NCBI RefSeq assembly: GCF_026151165.2
Contig: NZ_CP117849.1
Coordinates: 558,001 to 622,000, forward strand
Reading direction: 5' to 3'
DNA from: Cryobacterium sp. SO2
GTDB taxonomy: Bacteria > Actinomycetota > Actinomycetes > Actinomycetales > Microbacteriaceae
Length of the DNA: 64,000 bases
How positions within the stretch are numbered: the stretch's first letter is position 1; every line of letters starts with the position of its first letter. The notes under the pieces are model-generated. The model was not told where the DNA came from and ran no database searches. It was given only the letters and a program-made list of their open reading frames with translations. This document shows, one piece after another, positions 43,449 to 52,765 of this stretch. A program made the translations under genes and the position numbers.

Positions 43449-44414
43449 ATGTCCCGTCCCCGTCGTTACGCGCCCCGCGATTCGTCGCGCCGCCGCATGT
43501 GGGTCTACCTCGGCGTCTTGGTTTTCGTGCTCATCGACGTGCTCCTGATTTCCTGGGCCCTGGGCTCCCGCACCGCTGGCACGCCCGCCACGACCGCCGG
43601 TCCGATCCCCACTTTCACGCCCGAGACAAGCCAGACGCCCACTCCGACGGCTGCTGCTGCGGCAGTCGCAATCCCGCCCACTCGGCTTCTGTCGGCGTTG
43701 GACGACACCACGGCCTGGCGTGCCAGCACGGGTGAGTGCCCCACCGCCACCGCCACTCCCGAGCTCACCACCGACGCCGGCGAAACTTGGCAGACCACTG
43801 ACGCCACCGCGGACGTGCAGGTCACCGCGCCGCTCAGCCTCGCTGTCTTGTCTGACACTCTCGTCGAGATGGTCGGTTTGGCTGAGGCCGACTGTGCCCC
43901 GCAGTTCGTCCGGTCCTTTGTCGCAGGTGACGAGTACGCCAATTACCCTGATCTGTTGGCCGACCAGTGGTATGTCGATCCGGCCGATCGAGCCACGGTG
44001 CATACCCCCGCCGGGGAGGTGGCCGCGCCCTGTGACTCGGTGGTGAGCATCGCAGCAAGAAGCGATGATGACAGCTCTGCCGCCATCGTGTGTGCGGATA
44101 CAAGCGTTCTTTCCACCACGGATTCGGGTGCCACTTGGAGTGACCCTCTGAAACATCTCGGAATAGTTAGTTTGGCTGATACCGATTTGGGGTACGTTAT
44201 AGCAACGGTCGGTCTCCCGGATTGCGCGGGAGTGCAGTTGACCGTGCTGTCGGGCGAACCTGTTGACGGTAGCCCGTCAGGGTGCCTCCTGGTCAACATG
44301 CCCGCGGAGGCGTTGCAGGGCAATGTAGCAATGTCTGACGGCGGCGGCTCGCTGTGGATCTGGGCCGGCGACGCCGTCATGCGATCCACAGATCAAGGAA
44401 CATCGTGGCAGTGA
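43449..44414 (+). CDS. Membrane-anchored Asp-box (BNR-like) protein of unknown function
   Basis: 321 residues: basic N-terminus (RPRRYAPRDSSRRR), one membrane segment (about 18-38), a Thr/Pro-rich stalk, then an extracytoplasmic domain. Three Asp-box motifs, TTDAGETWQ, TTDSGATWS and STDQGTSWQ, are spaced as in beta-propeller proteins, but the domain is short for a full six-blade propeller. Cysteines are few and could form disulfides. The ATG is weakly supported (GAGGAC about 10 nt upstream). It lies between the phosphatase and the initiating sugar transferase, so a role in polymer export or recognition outside the membrane is plausible; the family is not one I can name. Confidence 0.75.
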   Translation: MSRPRRYAPRDSSRRRMWVYLGVLVFVLIDVLLISWALGSRTAGTPATTAGPIPTFTPETSQTPTPTAAAAAVAIPPTRLLSALDDTTAWRASTGECPTATATPELTTDAGETWQTTDATADVQVTAPLSLAVLSDTLVEMVGLAEADCAPQFVRSFVAGDEYANYPDLLADQWYVDPADRATVHTPAGEVAAPCDSVVSIAARSDDDSSAAIVCADTSVLSTTDSGATWSDPLKHLGIVSLADTDLGYVIATVGLPDCAGVQLTVLSGEPVDGSPSGCLLVNMPAEALQGNVAMSDGGGSLWIWAGDAVMRSTDQGTSWQ

Positions 44415-44436
44415 CGCCGGTGCCACGCGGGGGAAC

Positions 44437-45921
44437 ATGGGCAAGTTAGCAGCGGAGGGAGTGTCTGTCAACGCTAAGAGCGTAGGCAGAGACTGGCGCG
44501 GGGTTTACGCTGGTCGGCTCGTGATCACCGACCTCCTCGTTCTCATCTGGGTCGTTTTCGGGGTGCAGATCGCCTGGTTCGGCATGTCGGCGGCGAATGT
44601 GGGCGTCGGCAGCAACCGCACTGTGGTCGCAGTGAGCTACACATTGATTTCGGTGAGCATCATCTTGAGCTGGATGCTCATGCTCGGCATCTTCGGCACC
44701 CGTGGCTACCGCGTTCTCGGCACCGGTCCACAGGAATATCGTCAGGTCGCGGATGCGACCGTACGGCTGTTTGGGCTTGTCGCCATTGTTGCATTCCTCC
44801 TGAAAATCGACTTCGCCCGGGGCTACATTCTCATCGCGTTTCCCCTCGGTTTGGCCGTGCTCGTGTTTTCTCGCTGGATTTGGCGCATCTGGCTCGGCGC
44901 CAAACGTGCCGACGGTCAGTACTGCTCGCGGGTTTTGCTCGTAGGCTCACGGGTCTCCACTGCGCACCTGGCGGGCGAACTCGCCCGCAACCCGGCCGCG
45001 GGCTACCTGGTTGTCGGCGCTTGCGTTCCGAACAGCGTGGGCACAGACCCCTTGCCAGGTTTGGACATTCCCGTTTTCGGCGACGTGGACAACGTGCAAG
45101 AGGCGATGACAGCTGTGGGCGCCGACACTGTTGTCGTCGCCAGTAGTGGCGAGCTGTCACCTCAGCAAATGCGGGAGTTGAGCTGGCGCCTTGAGCCCGG
45201 AAGACAGCATCTTGTTGTTGCTCCTAGCCTCACCGATATCGGTGGCCCCCGCATCCACACCCGGCCCGTTGCTGGGCTGCCCCTCATCCACGTTGAGGTA
45301 CCGCGCTACGAGGGGCGACGCCAGTTTGCCAAGCGTGCCTTCGATCTTGTCGGATCTGCCCTGTTCATCCTGGTTCTTTCGCCGGTACTGGCCGCGATTG
45401 CGATCGCGGTGAAACTAACTACCCCGGGTCCCATCTTGTTTCAGCAGGAGCGGGTGGGCATCAACGGTGACAAGTTCAGGATGATCAAGTTCCGCTCGAT
45501 GGTGACGGGCGCAGAGAATCAGTTGGCCGCATTGCATGGTATGGATCGCAACGCGGGAAACTCCGTGATGTTCAAGATGCGAAACGACCCTCGGATCACT
45601 CCCCTCGGGGGTTTTCTGCGCAGGTTCAGCCTGGACGAACTGCCACAACTCTTCAACGTCTTTGCCGGGACGATGTCTCTCGTCGGCCCCCGCCCGTCGC
45701 TGTCGACAGAGGTTGACGAATACGAAACCTACGTTCACCGACGTTTTCTGGTGAAGCCAGGCATCACAGGTCTCTGGCAGGTGAGCGGCCGGTCCAACCT
45801 CTCTTGGGCAGACAGTGTGCGCCTCGACCTCTTCTACGTCGAGAACTGGTCGATCACCGGAGACATATCAATTCTCTGGCGCACCACGCGGGCCGTCTTG
45901 GCTCGCGACGGCGCGTACTAA
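44437..45921 (+). CDS. Polyprenyl-phosphate sugar-1-phosphate transferase (WbaP/exopolysaccharide-initiating)
   Basis: 494 residues. Four to five N-terminal membrane segments, a central nucleotide-binding-like domain (RVLLVGSRVSTAHLAGELAR), and the C-terminal bacterial sugar-transferase domain: KRAFDLVGSALFILVLSPVL, PGPILFQQERVG, FRMIKFRSM, FLRRFSLDELPQLFNV, MSLVGPRPSL and GITGLWQVSGRS, all complete. It transfers a sugar-1-phosphate to undecaprenyl phosphate to start the repeat unit. An in-frame GTG at 44461 directly after GGAGGGA is an alternative start. Confidence 0.94.
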   Translation: MGKLAAEGVSVNAKSVGRDWRGVYAGRLVITDLLVLIWVVFGVQIAWFGMSAANVGVGSNRTVVAVSYTLISVSIILSWMLMLGIFGTRGYRVLGTGPQEYRQVADATVRLFGLVAIVAFLLKIDFARGYILIAFPLGLAVLVFSRWIWRIWLGAKRADGQYCSRVLLVGSRVSTAHLAGELARNPAAGYLVVGACVPNSVGTDPLPGLDIPVFGDVDNVQEAMTAVGADTVVVASSGELSPQQMRELSWRLEPGRQHLVVAPSLTDIGGPRIHTRPVAGLPLIHVEVPRYEGRRQFAKRAFDLVGSALFILVLSPVLAAIAIAVKLTTPGPILFQQERVGINGDKFRMIKFRSMVTGAENQLAALHGMDRNAGNSVMFKMRNDPRITPLGGFLRRFSLDELPQLFNVFAGTMSLVGPRPSLSTEVDEYETYVHRRFLVKPGITGLWQVSGRSNLSWADSVRLDLFYVENWSITGDISILWRTTRAVLARDGAY

Positions 45922-45981
45922 CCAATCGCCCGCCACATCCGTACCGCGAACCACAGCTACAGAGATCCTGAAAGGCCCCTC

Positions 45982-46800
45982 ATGAGTACCAGCATCGAGA
46001 ATGAAGCCAGGGGCGCCAGCGAGCAGGCTCATGTCACGCAGTGGGTCGGACCGGTGGAGTTCGTATCCAGCGATTCGCTGCGGGCCGTTCATCAGATTCT
46101 TGACCTCGTGCACGATGGACGAGGGGTGCACGTTCACTTGGCGAACGCGTACACCGTGTCACTGGCCGATACCTCACCTGAATATAGGAGTGTCCTCGCC
46201 GCACCGGCGATCAATTTCCCTGATGGAAAGCCCATCGGCTGGACTTCGGCCCTTCGCGGCCACTCACCCGCGCTGCGGCAGGTCCGCGGGCCTCAGCTGT
46301 TCCTGGATGTCTTTGATGCGGGGCGGGCCCACGGAATCAAGCACTTCCTGCTGGGGTCCACACCCGAGGTGCTCGCCTCTCTGCAGCTGGTGCTCGCCGA
46401 CCGTTTCCCCGGCGTGCAAATCGTCGGCGTCGAAAGTCCACCCTTTCGCCCCCTCTCCCCCGAAGAACTGGCCGCGCAAGACTCCCGCATCCGCGACACG
46501 GCGGCAGACATCGTTTGGGTCGGCCTGGGCACCCCCAAACAGGATGTGGAGGCTCAGCGTCTCGCGGGCAGCCTGCCAATCGTTGCGGTAGCGATCGGGG
46601 CCGCGTTTGACTTCGCCGCTGGCACCATTCGCCCCGCCCCGGCCTGGGTGACAGCGATTGGCTTCGAATGGGCCTACCGTTTTGCGCGTGAGCCAAGGCG
46701 GCTATGGAAACGATACGTATTCGGAAACGCACGTTTCGTCAAGACGGCTCTACTTTCGAAGCCGCGCCCAGCGCCCACCTCGACGAAAATTCGCGGATGA
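45982..46800 (+). CDS. WecG/TagA/CpsF-family glycosyltransferase (GT26)
   Basis: 272 residues; AAAGG lies 9 nt before the ATG. Family blocks are VHLANAYTVSLA, NFPDGKPIGW, HFLLGSTPEVLASL, DIVWVGLGTPKQ and AIGAAFDFAAGTIRPAP. GT26 enzymes add the second sugar (often ManNAcA, ManNAc or a hexose) to the lipid-linked first sugar at the cytoplasmic membrane face. It is 60 nt after the initiating transferase, and its stop overlaps the next glycosyltransferase start by 4 bases (ATGA). Confidence 0.92.
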   Translation: MSTSIENEARGASEQAHVTQWVGPVEFVSSDSLRAVHQILDLVHDGRGVHVHLANAYTVSLADTSPEYRSVLAAPAINFPDGKPIGWTSALRGHSPALRQVRGPQLFLDVFDAGRAHGIKHFLLGSTPEVLASLQLVLADRFPGVQIVGVESPPFRPLSPEELAAQDSRIRDTAADIVWVGLGTPKQDVEAQRLAGSLPIVAVAIGAAFDFAAGTIRPAPAWVTAIGFEWAYRFAREPRRLWKRYVFGNARFVKTALLSKPRPAPTSTKIRG

Positions 46801-47954
46801 AGGTAGCTGTCGTCCACAGTTACTACTCCTCACGCCAATCCAGTGGCGAGAACGTTGTTGTGGATGCACAGGTGGCTGCGATGCGCGAGTTCGGCCTAGA
46901 CGTCGAAGTGATAGCGGCAAGAACCGACGACCTCGAGCAGGCACCCGGCTACGCCTCGCGAGCCGCGCTACGGGTCGCCACGGGCCGCGGGGGATCGCCT
47001 CTCGAGCAGATTGAAGCCATTAATCCAGACGTGGTCCACGTGCACAACCTCTTCCCCAACTGGGGAACACAATGGCTGTCCAAGTGGGAGCGACCGATTG
47101 TGGCGACAGTGCACAATTTTCGGCCGGTTTGCGCCGCAGGCACCCTTTTTCGCGACGGCAAAGTGTGCACTGCCTGCCCAGATTCAAGTGCATTGAGGGC
47201 CATCCAACATGCGTGCTACCGCGGGTCACGGGTGGCGACCCTTCCCCTGGCCGTCAAGAGTCGAGGCGGAGTCTCGGGCGATCGCTTGCTCAGCAGAGCT
47301 GACAGGGTCATTCTGCTGACAGCCCGCGCGCGTGGCCTGTACGAGGGATTCGGACTTGAACCCCAGAAAATTGAGGTGATTCCGAACTTCGTGCGGGACT
47401 TGGGCGCCGTCACGGAGGCGCCGGGTCGACCGGGGTGGGCGTACACGGGCAGGCTGTCGGCTGAAAAGGGGATTCTCAACCTGGTCAGACATTGGCCGGC
47501 CATGGAGTCACTTGACGTCTACGGGGATGGACCACTTCGCGGCGAACTGGAAGTCCTGGCAAAAGCACATGGCAAGGTGACAATTCACGGCTCCATCAGT
47601 CACTCGGAAGTCCCCCAGGCGCTCGCGAACGCGCGTGGACTCGTCTTCCCAAGCGAATGCCCGGAGGGAGGCGTTCCACAGTCTTATGTCGAAGCGCTGT
47701 CGGCGGGGCGCATGGTCGTTGCCTTGGGCGGCAGCAGCGCTGCAGATGACCTCATTGAGGCCGGCGCCGGTGTCGTCTTTGCCACCTGGGATGAGCTCGG
47801 CCAGGCACTCGACGAGGCCTTTCAGAACGTTGGCATCTTCAGTCGTCGTGCGAGGGAACACTACTTGGCGAATTATCGGGCCAGCACGTTTCTCGAGCGC
47901 ATGGCTGCCCTCTACGACACGATGGTCGATCAATCCAGGTCATCGCATGCCTAG
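46797..47954 (+). CDS. Family 4 glycosyltransferase
   Basis: 385 residues from the ATG overlapping the GT26 stop. GT-B fold: N-terminal KVAVVHSYYSSRQSSGENVV and VHVHNLFPNWG, C-terminal WAYTGRLSAEKGILNLV, YGDGPLRGEL, and FPSECPEGGVPQSYVEALSAG, the retaining E(x7)E region. It also has a cysteine set (VCTACPD, HACYRGS) typical of a GT4 subgroup. It adds a sugar to the lipid-linked repeat unit. Followed by an 8-base overlap with the next glycosyltransferase. Confidence 0.92.
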   Translation: MKVAVVHSYYSSRQSSGENVVVDAQVAAMREFGLDVEVIAARTDDLEQAPGYASRAALRVATGRGGSPLEQIEAINPDVVHVHNLFPNWGTQWLSKWERPIVATVHNFRPVCAAGTLFRDGKVCTACPDSSALRAIQHACYRGSRVATLPLAVKSRGGVSGDRLLSRADRVILLTARARGLYEGFGLEPQKIEVIPNFVRDLGAVTEAPGRPGWAYTGRLSAEKGILNLVRHWPAMESLDVYGDGPLRGELEVLAKAHGKVTIHGSISHSEVPQALANARGLVFPSECPEGGVPQSYVEALSAGRMVVALGGSSAADDLIEAGAGVVFATWDELGQALDEAFQNVGIFSRRAREHYLANYRASTFLERMAALYDTMVDQSRSSHA

Positions 47955-49077
47955 GGTAGTGATCCTGCAGGAGTACATTCCCGAATACAGAGTCGCGTTC
48001 TTTGAGACGCTTCAGGCTCTGTGCGCCGCCGAGGGCATCGCTCTCACCGTTGCATCCGGCAGAGCCAACGCTGACCAGGCACTGCGGGGAGATGGGGCTA
48101 GCCTCACCGTTGCCGAGCCGATACTGCAGCGCGAATGGTTGATTCTGGGCCGCAGGGTGGTACTGCGAAAGACACGGGAGGTCCTTGAGGGTGCCGATCT
48201 CGTCATTATGGAGCAGGCGCGTCGAAATGCCGATGCTTACCGCCTCTTGCTGCCACGACGTCCCGGCTCGCTCAAAATCGCGCTCTGGGGGCATGGACGT
48301 GACTACACCCGACCCACCAAAGTGTGGGATCGGACCCTGCAGCGGCTGCTGACAACACGGGCAGCCTGGTTCTTCGCATACACGCAAGGTGGGGCAGATG
48401 CCGTTGCCGCGCAGGGAGTCAACCGTGCGAAGATCACTGTTGTGCAGAATTCCATTGATACCGCCGCTCTCCGGGCGAGCATCGATGGCGTGTCCGCCGT
48501 AATGATGGACGAGTTCAATCGGCGGCACAATCTTCGCGGCCGGACTGCCTTATTCGTCGGAGCCCTGGACGAGTCCAAACGGCTTTCCTTCTTGGTCGAT
48601 GCAGCCCGACTCTGCTACAGCGCGAACCCAGATTTTCGACTTTTGGTGGCCGGCGACGGCCCGCTGCGGTCCTGGCTCGAGGGCCAAGCGAATACGTTCC
48701 CGTGGCTCGGTTACCTAGGGGCGCTGACGGGGGACAGTAAGGCGCTTGCCCTGGCGTCCTCTCAAGTGCTTGCTATGCCCGGCCGGGTGGGTCTCGTCGC
48801 GGTCGATAGTTTCAGCGCCCAAATCCCGATCGTCACGACAAATTGGCAGTGGCACGCACCTGAATTTGAGTATCTGATCGATGGAACCAACGCTGTCGTC
48901 TCCGTGGACTCGACGGAGGAATACTCTGGGGCTCTCTCGCGCGTACTCGACGACCCGGCGTTGCTCCTCCAATTGGGAGCGGGCTGCGCCCGATCCAGCG
49001 AAGAGGTAACGATAGACGCGATGGCGATGAATTTCCTCGGCGGGATTCGTGGCGCGCTGGGCGCCGGTCGAGCATGA
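47947..49077 (+). CDS. Family 4-type glycosyltransferase
   Basis: 376 residues; the ATG at 47947 overlaps the previous gene by 8 bases. N-terminal VVILQEYIPEYRVAFFETL (a characteristic opening of one GT4 subgroup), LWGHGRDYTRP, then TVVQNSIDT, LFVGALDESKRLSFLVDA, LVAGDGPLRSWLEG and AMPGRVGLVAVDSFS in place of the acidic C-terminal motif. The E(x7)E glutamates are partly replaced, so activity is likely but its mechanism is less certain. Ends in ATGA coupling with the next gene. Confidence 0.85.
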   Translation: MPRVVILQEYIPEYRVAFFETLQALCAAEGIALTVASGRANADQALRGDGASLTVAEPILQREWLILGRRVVLRKTREVLEGADLVIMEQARRNADAYRLLLPRRPGSLKIALWGHGRDYTRPTKVWDRTLQRLLTTRAAWFFAYTQGGADAVAAQGVNRAKITVVQNSIDTAALRASIDGVSAVMMDEFNRRHNLRGRTALFVGALDESKRLSFLVDAARLCYSANPDFRLLVAGDGPLRSWLEGQANTFPWLGYLGALTGDSKALALASSQVLAMPGRVGLVAVDSFSAQIPIVTTNWQWHAPEFEYLIDGTNAVVSVDSTEEYSGALSRVLDDPALLLQLGAGCARSSEEVTIDAMAMNFLGGIRGALGAGRA

Positions 49078-49919
49078 GTTTTTCCGTGATCATGGCCTGC
49101 CACAATCGCAGGCCCCTAACAATCAATGCCATCCGACGGGCGAAGGCGTCCGCCGATGCCGCAGGAGTCGTCGTTCGGTTCACGGTGTTCGACGACGGCT
49201 CGACCGACGGCACGGCACAGGCACTCGCGCAGGAGCCCTCTGAGATCGCCGTTGTCCAGGGCGACGGCACCGCCTTCTGGGCGCGAGGAATGGCTGCGGC
49301 CGAGGAGGCCGCCCTGGCGGCGGGCAGCGCGAGCGACAGTGAAACGCTGGTGTGGCTCAACGACGACGTGGTCTTGGATCTAGATGCGTTCACTCGCTTG
49401 AAGACAGTCTTGGAAAAGCATCCAGACTCGATTGTGGCCGGCGCGATGCGGGAACCGGCAACAGCGGGCGTGAGTTATTCGGGACTGAATAGAAGTGGGC
49501 TCCACCCGTTGCGGTTCGAGCGGGTGCAGCCCGCCGACTCCGTACAGGGGGTCGACACCTTCAACGGCAATCTCGTTGCTGTGCCAGCGCAGGTAGCACA
49601 CCGTCTGACCGGTATCGATGGCGGTTTCTCGCATGCCTTGGCAGACATTGACTACGGTTTGAGGGCATCCCGTCTCGGAATACCCGTGCTGCTCGCTGCG
49701 GGCACTTTCGGCGAATGCGCAGCGAACCAACCCGCTCCGATTCGCGGTGTCATCGAAGAGTGGCGTGCATTTACCGGGTACAAAGGCGGAGGGAACTTCG
49801 CCTCTCTAAAGCGAATCCTGCAACGTAGCAACAGAAGATCTTGGAGCTTGATAATCGCAGTCACCTACGCCCTGTGGTGGGCGCGTCGCCTTGGCAGAAC
49901 TCCCCAAGGAAAGGCGTAG
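49074..49919 (+). CDS. Family 2 glycosyltransferase (non-processive)
   Basis: 281 residues starting in a 4-base overlap. GT-A domain: FSVIMACHNRRPLTINAIRR, VFDDGSTDGTAQ, LVWLNDDVVLD (the DxD-like NDD), VDTFNGNLVAVPA and GGFSHALADIDYGLRA. The layout is that of rhamnosyl- and related transferases of GT2. No membrane segments except a weak hydrophobic stretch near the end. Member of the coupled glycosyltransferase run. Confidence 0.9.
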   Translation: MSFSVIMACHNRRPLTINAIRRAKASADAAGVVVRFTVFDDGSTDGTAQALAQEPSEIAVVQGDGTAFWARGMAAAEEAALAAGSASDSETLVWLNDDVVLDLDAFTRLKTVLEKHPDSIVAGAMREPATAGVSYSGLNRSGLHPLRFERVQPADSVQGVDTFNGNLVAVPAQVAHRLTGIDGGFSHALADIDYGLRASRLGIPVLLAAGTFGECAANQPAPIRGVIEEWRAFTGYKGGGNFASLKRILQRSNRRSWSLIIAVTYALWWARRLGRTPQGKA

Positions 49920-49923
49920 CCAC

Positions 49924-50535
49924 ATGAGAACTCTCTTGCGGCCTTGGGCGAGAAGATTCCGGGCTGCCTTGATGTCGGCTCGGCTGGTGGCCCTCCGCCG
50001 ACAAGGCATTTCCGGCGCCCAGGGGATGCTGGTCTTCGGCCGAACTCACCTCTTCGTGGCCAGGGGGAGCACAATCGAGATCGGCCGAAACGTTGTGCTA
50101 AACGCAGACATGCGTCGCAACACCTTGGAAGCACGGGGTCCGGTCGTTCTTCGCACACTCAACGCCAACGCGGTCATCAGAATCGGTGACGATACGGGTC
50201 TCACCAGTGCCACGGTGAGTTCGGCGCAGCAAATCTCCATCGGTGCCCGAGTCTTGATTGGAGCGGGCGTCCTCATAACCGATTCCGACCATCACGTCGT
50301 TCTACCCCCGTCCACAGTCTCCCGGCGATACCTTGGTCCTCCCACTCCGCGCGAGTCGGATCGAGTCCTCATCGAGAATGACGTATTCCTGGGTGCGCGA
50401 AGCATCGTGCTCAAGGGCGTGACGATCGGTGAAGGATCGGTGATCGGTGCCGGTTCCGTAGTCGCGTCGAGTATTCCGCCGTGGTCGATCGCGGCCGGCA
50501 ACCCATGCCGTGTCATTGGAACGAGTCAGAATTGA
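49924..50535 (+). CDS. Left-handed beta-helix (hexapeptide) acyltransferase
   Basis: 203 residues from the ATG at 49924, after AAGGAAAGG. Hexapeptide repeats dominate the second half (ISIGARVLIGAGVLI, VFLGARSIVLKGVTIGEGSV, IGAGSVVASSIPPWSIAAG), with the catalytic-type His in DSDHHVV and the usual ending GNPCRVIG. It probably O-acetylates the exopolysaccharide repeat unit or a nucleotide sugar in the cytoplasm. The next gene starts inside its stop (TTGA). Confidence 0.9.
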   Translation: MRTLLRPWARRFRAALMSARLVALRRQGISGAQGMLVFGRTHLFVARGSTIEIGRNVVLNADMRRNTLEARGPVVLRTLNANAVIRIGDDTGLTSATVSSAQQISIGARVLIGAGVLITDSDHHVVLPPSTVSRRYLGPPTPRESDRVLIENDVFLGARSIVLKGVTIGEGSVIGAGSVVASSIPPWSIAAGNPCRVIGTSQN

Positions 50536-51719
50536 AGCTCCACATTGCTCTGTGCGGACCGGCGACGCTTTCGCTGCTGCAACCGTACGTCACGGCTCCC
50601 ATCGAAACTGCCGGATATCCGTTCCCACTGATTCCGACCTTGGCTATTGAGTATCTCGAACTCGGGCACACGGTGTCTGTGGTCACAACCGCCACTGACA
50701 TTCGTGACGCGCAAGAATTCCGCGGAGAACGGCTTACTGTGATTGTGGTGCCGTCGCGGTCGAGGGCGAGGGATCGGGTCGCTGACCTGTTCTCTCGAGA
50801 GCGCAAAGGTGTTCGCGATGCCCTGCGCCGTCTTGCCCCGGATATTGTCCATGCGCACTGGACCTACGAGTTCGCTCTCGGTGCGCAAGCCGCGGCGGTT
50901 GCACCGGTCCTGGTCACGGCGCACGATGCGCCGCTGACCATATTGCGGCATATGCGGGACGGGTACCGCGCGGTGCGGGCGGTCATGGCATATCTGGCAC
51001 GGGTGAGGATTCACAATCTCACCGCGGTCTCACCTTACTTGGCGAAAAAATGGAGCCAAGAAATGGTTTATCGCCGGACGATCCCTGTTATCCCCAACCC
51101 GACCCCCGAACTAGAGCTTGGTACCCGCCTCGCGGGCCCCAAGGATGACGTGGTTCTTGAGGTCGCCGATGGTTCCCCGCTAAAGAATGTCCAGGCACTC
51201 ATGCGGGCGTTTTTTCTGGTGAGAGAGGTCAAGCCCGAGGTAAAGCTCCACCTTGTCGGTCCGGGACTCGATGGCCGTGGGGCGATGAAGGCCTGGGCGC
51301 AGGAGAACGGTCTTGATGCTGGCGTCGTGTTCCTCGGCGTGCTGGATCGCCACGCGATCGCCACGGAATACGCGAACGCGACCGTGTTCTGTCACGCATC
51401 TCTCGAAGAGTCCCAAGGTTTGTGTCTACTCGAGGCGATGAGCGCACGCGTGCCCATCGTTGCTGGCGCGGACTCTGGCGGTGTGGCTTGGACTCTTTTC
51501 GAGGGCAAGGCCGGCACTCTCGTTGACGTGCGTGATCCCCGAGCGATCTCGATGGCCATAACCGCACTCTTGTCGGATCCGGTGGCGGCTGCTCAGCAAG
51601 GCCTAGACGCTGAGGCGCTGATGAGGAGCCGATTCTCACCCGGCGTTGTAGCCGCTCAGTACCTCACGGAATATCGACGACTCATCGACGCCCCACGAGT
51701 GAAAGGTGAAGCGAGATGA
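50532..51719 (+). CDS. Family 4 glycosyltransferase
   Basis: 395 residues from a TTG at 50532 that overlaps the acyltransferase stop; an in-frame ATG at 50505 is possible, but MKLHIALCGPATLSLL is the expected GT-B beginning. Blocks: TLAIEYLELGHTVSVVTT, DIVHAHWTYEFALGAQA, NLTAVSPYLAKKW, VIPNPTP, HLVGPGLDGRG, VFLGVLDRHAIATEY and CHASLEESQGLCLLEAMSA with the E(x7)E pair. A full-length retaining glycosyltransferase of the exopolysaccharide cluster, coupled to the next gene by ATGA. Confidence 0.9.
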   Translation: MKLHIALCGPATLSLLQPYVTAPIETAGYPFPLIPTLAIEYLELGHTVSVVTTATDIRDAQEFRGERLTVIVVPSRSRARDRVADLFSRERKGVRDALRRLAPDIVHAHWTYEFALGAQAAAVAPVLVTAHDAPLTILRHMRDGYRAVRAVMAYLARVRIHNLTAVSPYLAKKWSQEMVYRRTIPVIPNPTPELELGTRLAGPKDDVVLEVADGSPLKNVQALMRAFFLVREVKPEVKLHLVGPGLDGRGAMKAWAQENGLDAGVVFLGVLDRHAIATEYANATVFCHASLEESQGLCLLEAMSARVPIVAGADSGGVAWTLFEGKAGTLVDVRDPRAISMAITALLSDPVAAAQQGLDAEALMRSRFSPGVVAAQYLTEYRRLIDAPRVKGEAR

Positions 51720-52765
51720 CGAGATGGTCGGTCCCGCGTTTGATCAGCCACCGAGGAGCCGGGCTGGGAAACGAAGTCTTCCCCTGGGCAAAGGCATACC
51801 TCGGCGCGCGCGCACTGGGGTTGCGTCATGTGAATCCGCCGTGGCGCATCAACACCCGCCGATACGACCGTGAGCTCAACTCAGGACACACTCCCGCCTC
51901 TGCGCGATACCTCGCGCTGCGGGCGTTGCCCAAGTTCGACGTATCTCAGGAATCTCTCGCCGCGATAAACCAATCTGACTACTTTGACGCGATGCTCAAG
52001 CTGGGCCCTATCATTGAGGCTCGACGTGCTCCTGTTCTGCTTCATTCCACTGGGATGCAGGGCGGCTATCTGGGCATACGACGAGCCCGACCGTTTCTCC
52101 AACGCGAGATCCTCGGAGCAGCTGGTGCGCTGTCGGCCTCGGAAGAGTTGCAGTCTGCTCAGGAACCATGTGTTCGAATCGGTGTCCACATTCGTGGCGG
52201 CGATTTCACGCAGGCCAGCACGGTGACCGCAAACGCATTCAACGAGAGGCTCCCACTCGATTGGTATGTCGACATGGCCTCCTCTCTGACTGATGCTCTG
52301 GCGGTGCCTGCGCAGGTATATCTCGCCACCGACGCCCCCTCGGCGTCGCTCAACGACGCCTTCACAATCGATGGTCGGCGCCCCCTGTCCATCGCTTCCG
52401 ACTCGGTTGGCGACCTAGCCGTCCTTTCGAGCTGTGACATCGTGATCTCGAGCGTGAGCAGCTTTTCCATGCTGGCGATCTTTCTGAGCGATGCGCCGTA
52501 CGTCTGGCATCGGGAGCAGCTCGGCGAGCGGTCTGGATGGCTCAGCATTTGGGGCCACGAAGCTGAGGAAATGGGAGGCGGGAAGACTGCGACATCTGTT
52601 CGGGCCCAAGCCGAGGACAAGCAGGTTCGGGTACGGCGCGGAATCGCGCAGGGGCAGTCGCCCGTTTGGCCCGCGGAACAGATCAGCGGGCTGGAATCAC
52701 GGGCGCGGTCGCGTCGTCTGTCAGACGACCTTATCTACTACGGCGTGTCGGAGCCGTCGAGTTGA
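51716..52765 (+). CDS. GT11-like (alpha-1,2-fucosyltransferase-like) glycosyltransferase
   Basis: 349 residues. GLGNEVFPWAKAYLGARALG at the N-terminus mirrors the GLGNQMFQYAFA block of family 11, and IGVHIRGGDF matches the GDP-fucose-binding HxRRGDY motif with Gly in place of the second Arg. LDWYVDMASSL, VYLATDAP and SSFSMLAIFLSD follow in the order expected. This makes an inverting fucosyl- or related transferase likely. The GDP-fucose pathway genes gmd and fcl are 4-6 kb downstream in the same cluster. The last ~60 residues are Arg/Ser-rich and atypical. Confidence 0.75.
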   Translation: MTRWSVPRLISHRGAGLGNEVFPWAKAYLGARALGLRHVNPPWRINTRRYDRELNSGHTPASARYLALRALPKFDVSQESLAAINQSDYFDAMLKLGPIIEARRAPVLLHSTGMQGGYLGIRRARPFLQREILGAAGALSASEELQSAQEPCVRIGVHIRGGDFTQASTVTANAFNERLPLDWYVDMASSLTDALAVPAQVYLATDAPSASLNDAFTIDGRRPLSIASDSVGDLAVLSSCDIVISSVSSFSMLAIFLSDAPYVWHREQLGERSGWLSIWGHEAEEMGGGKTATSVRAQAEDKQVRVRRGIAQGQSPVWPAEQISGLESRARSRRLSDDLIYYGVSEPSS

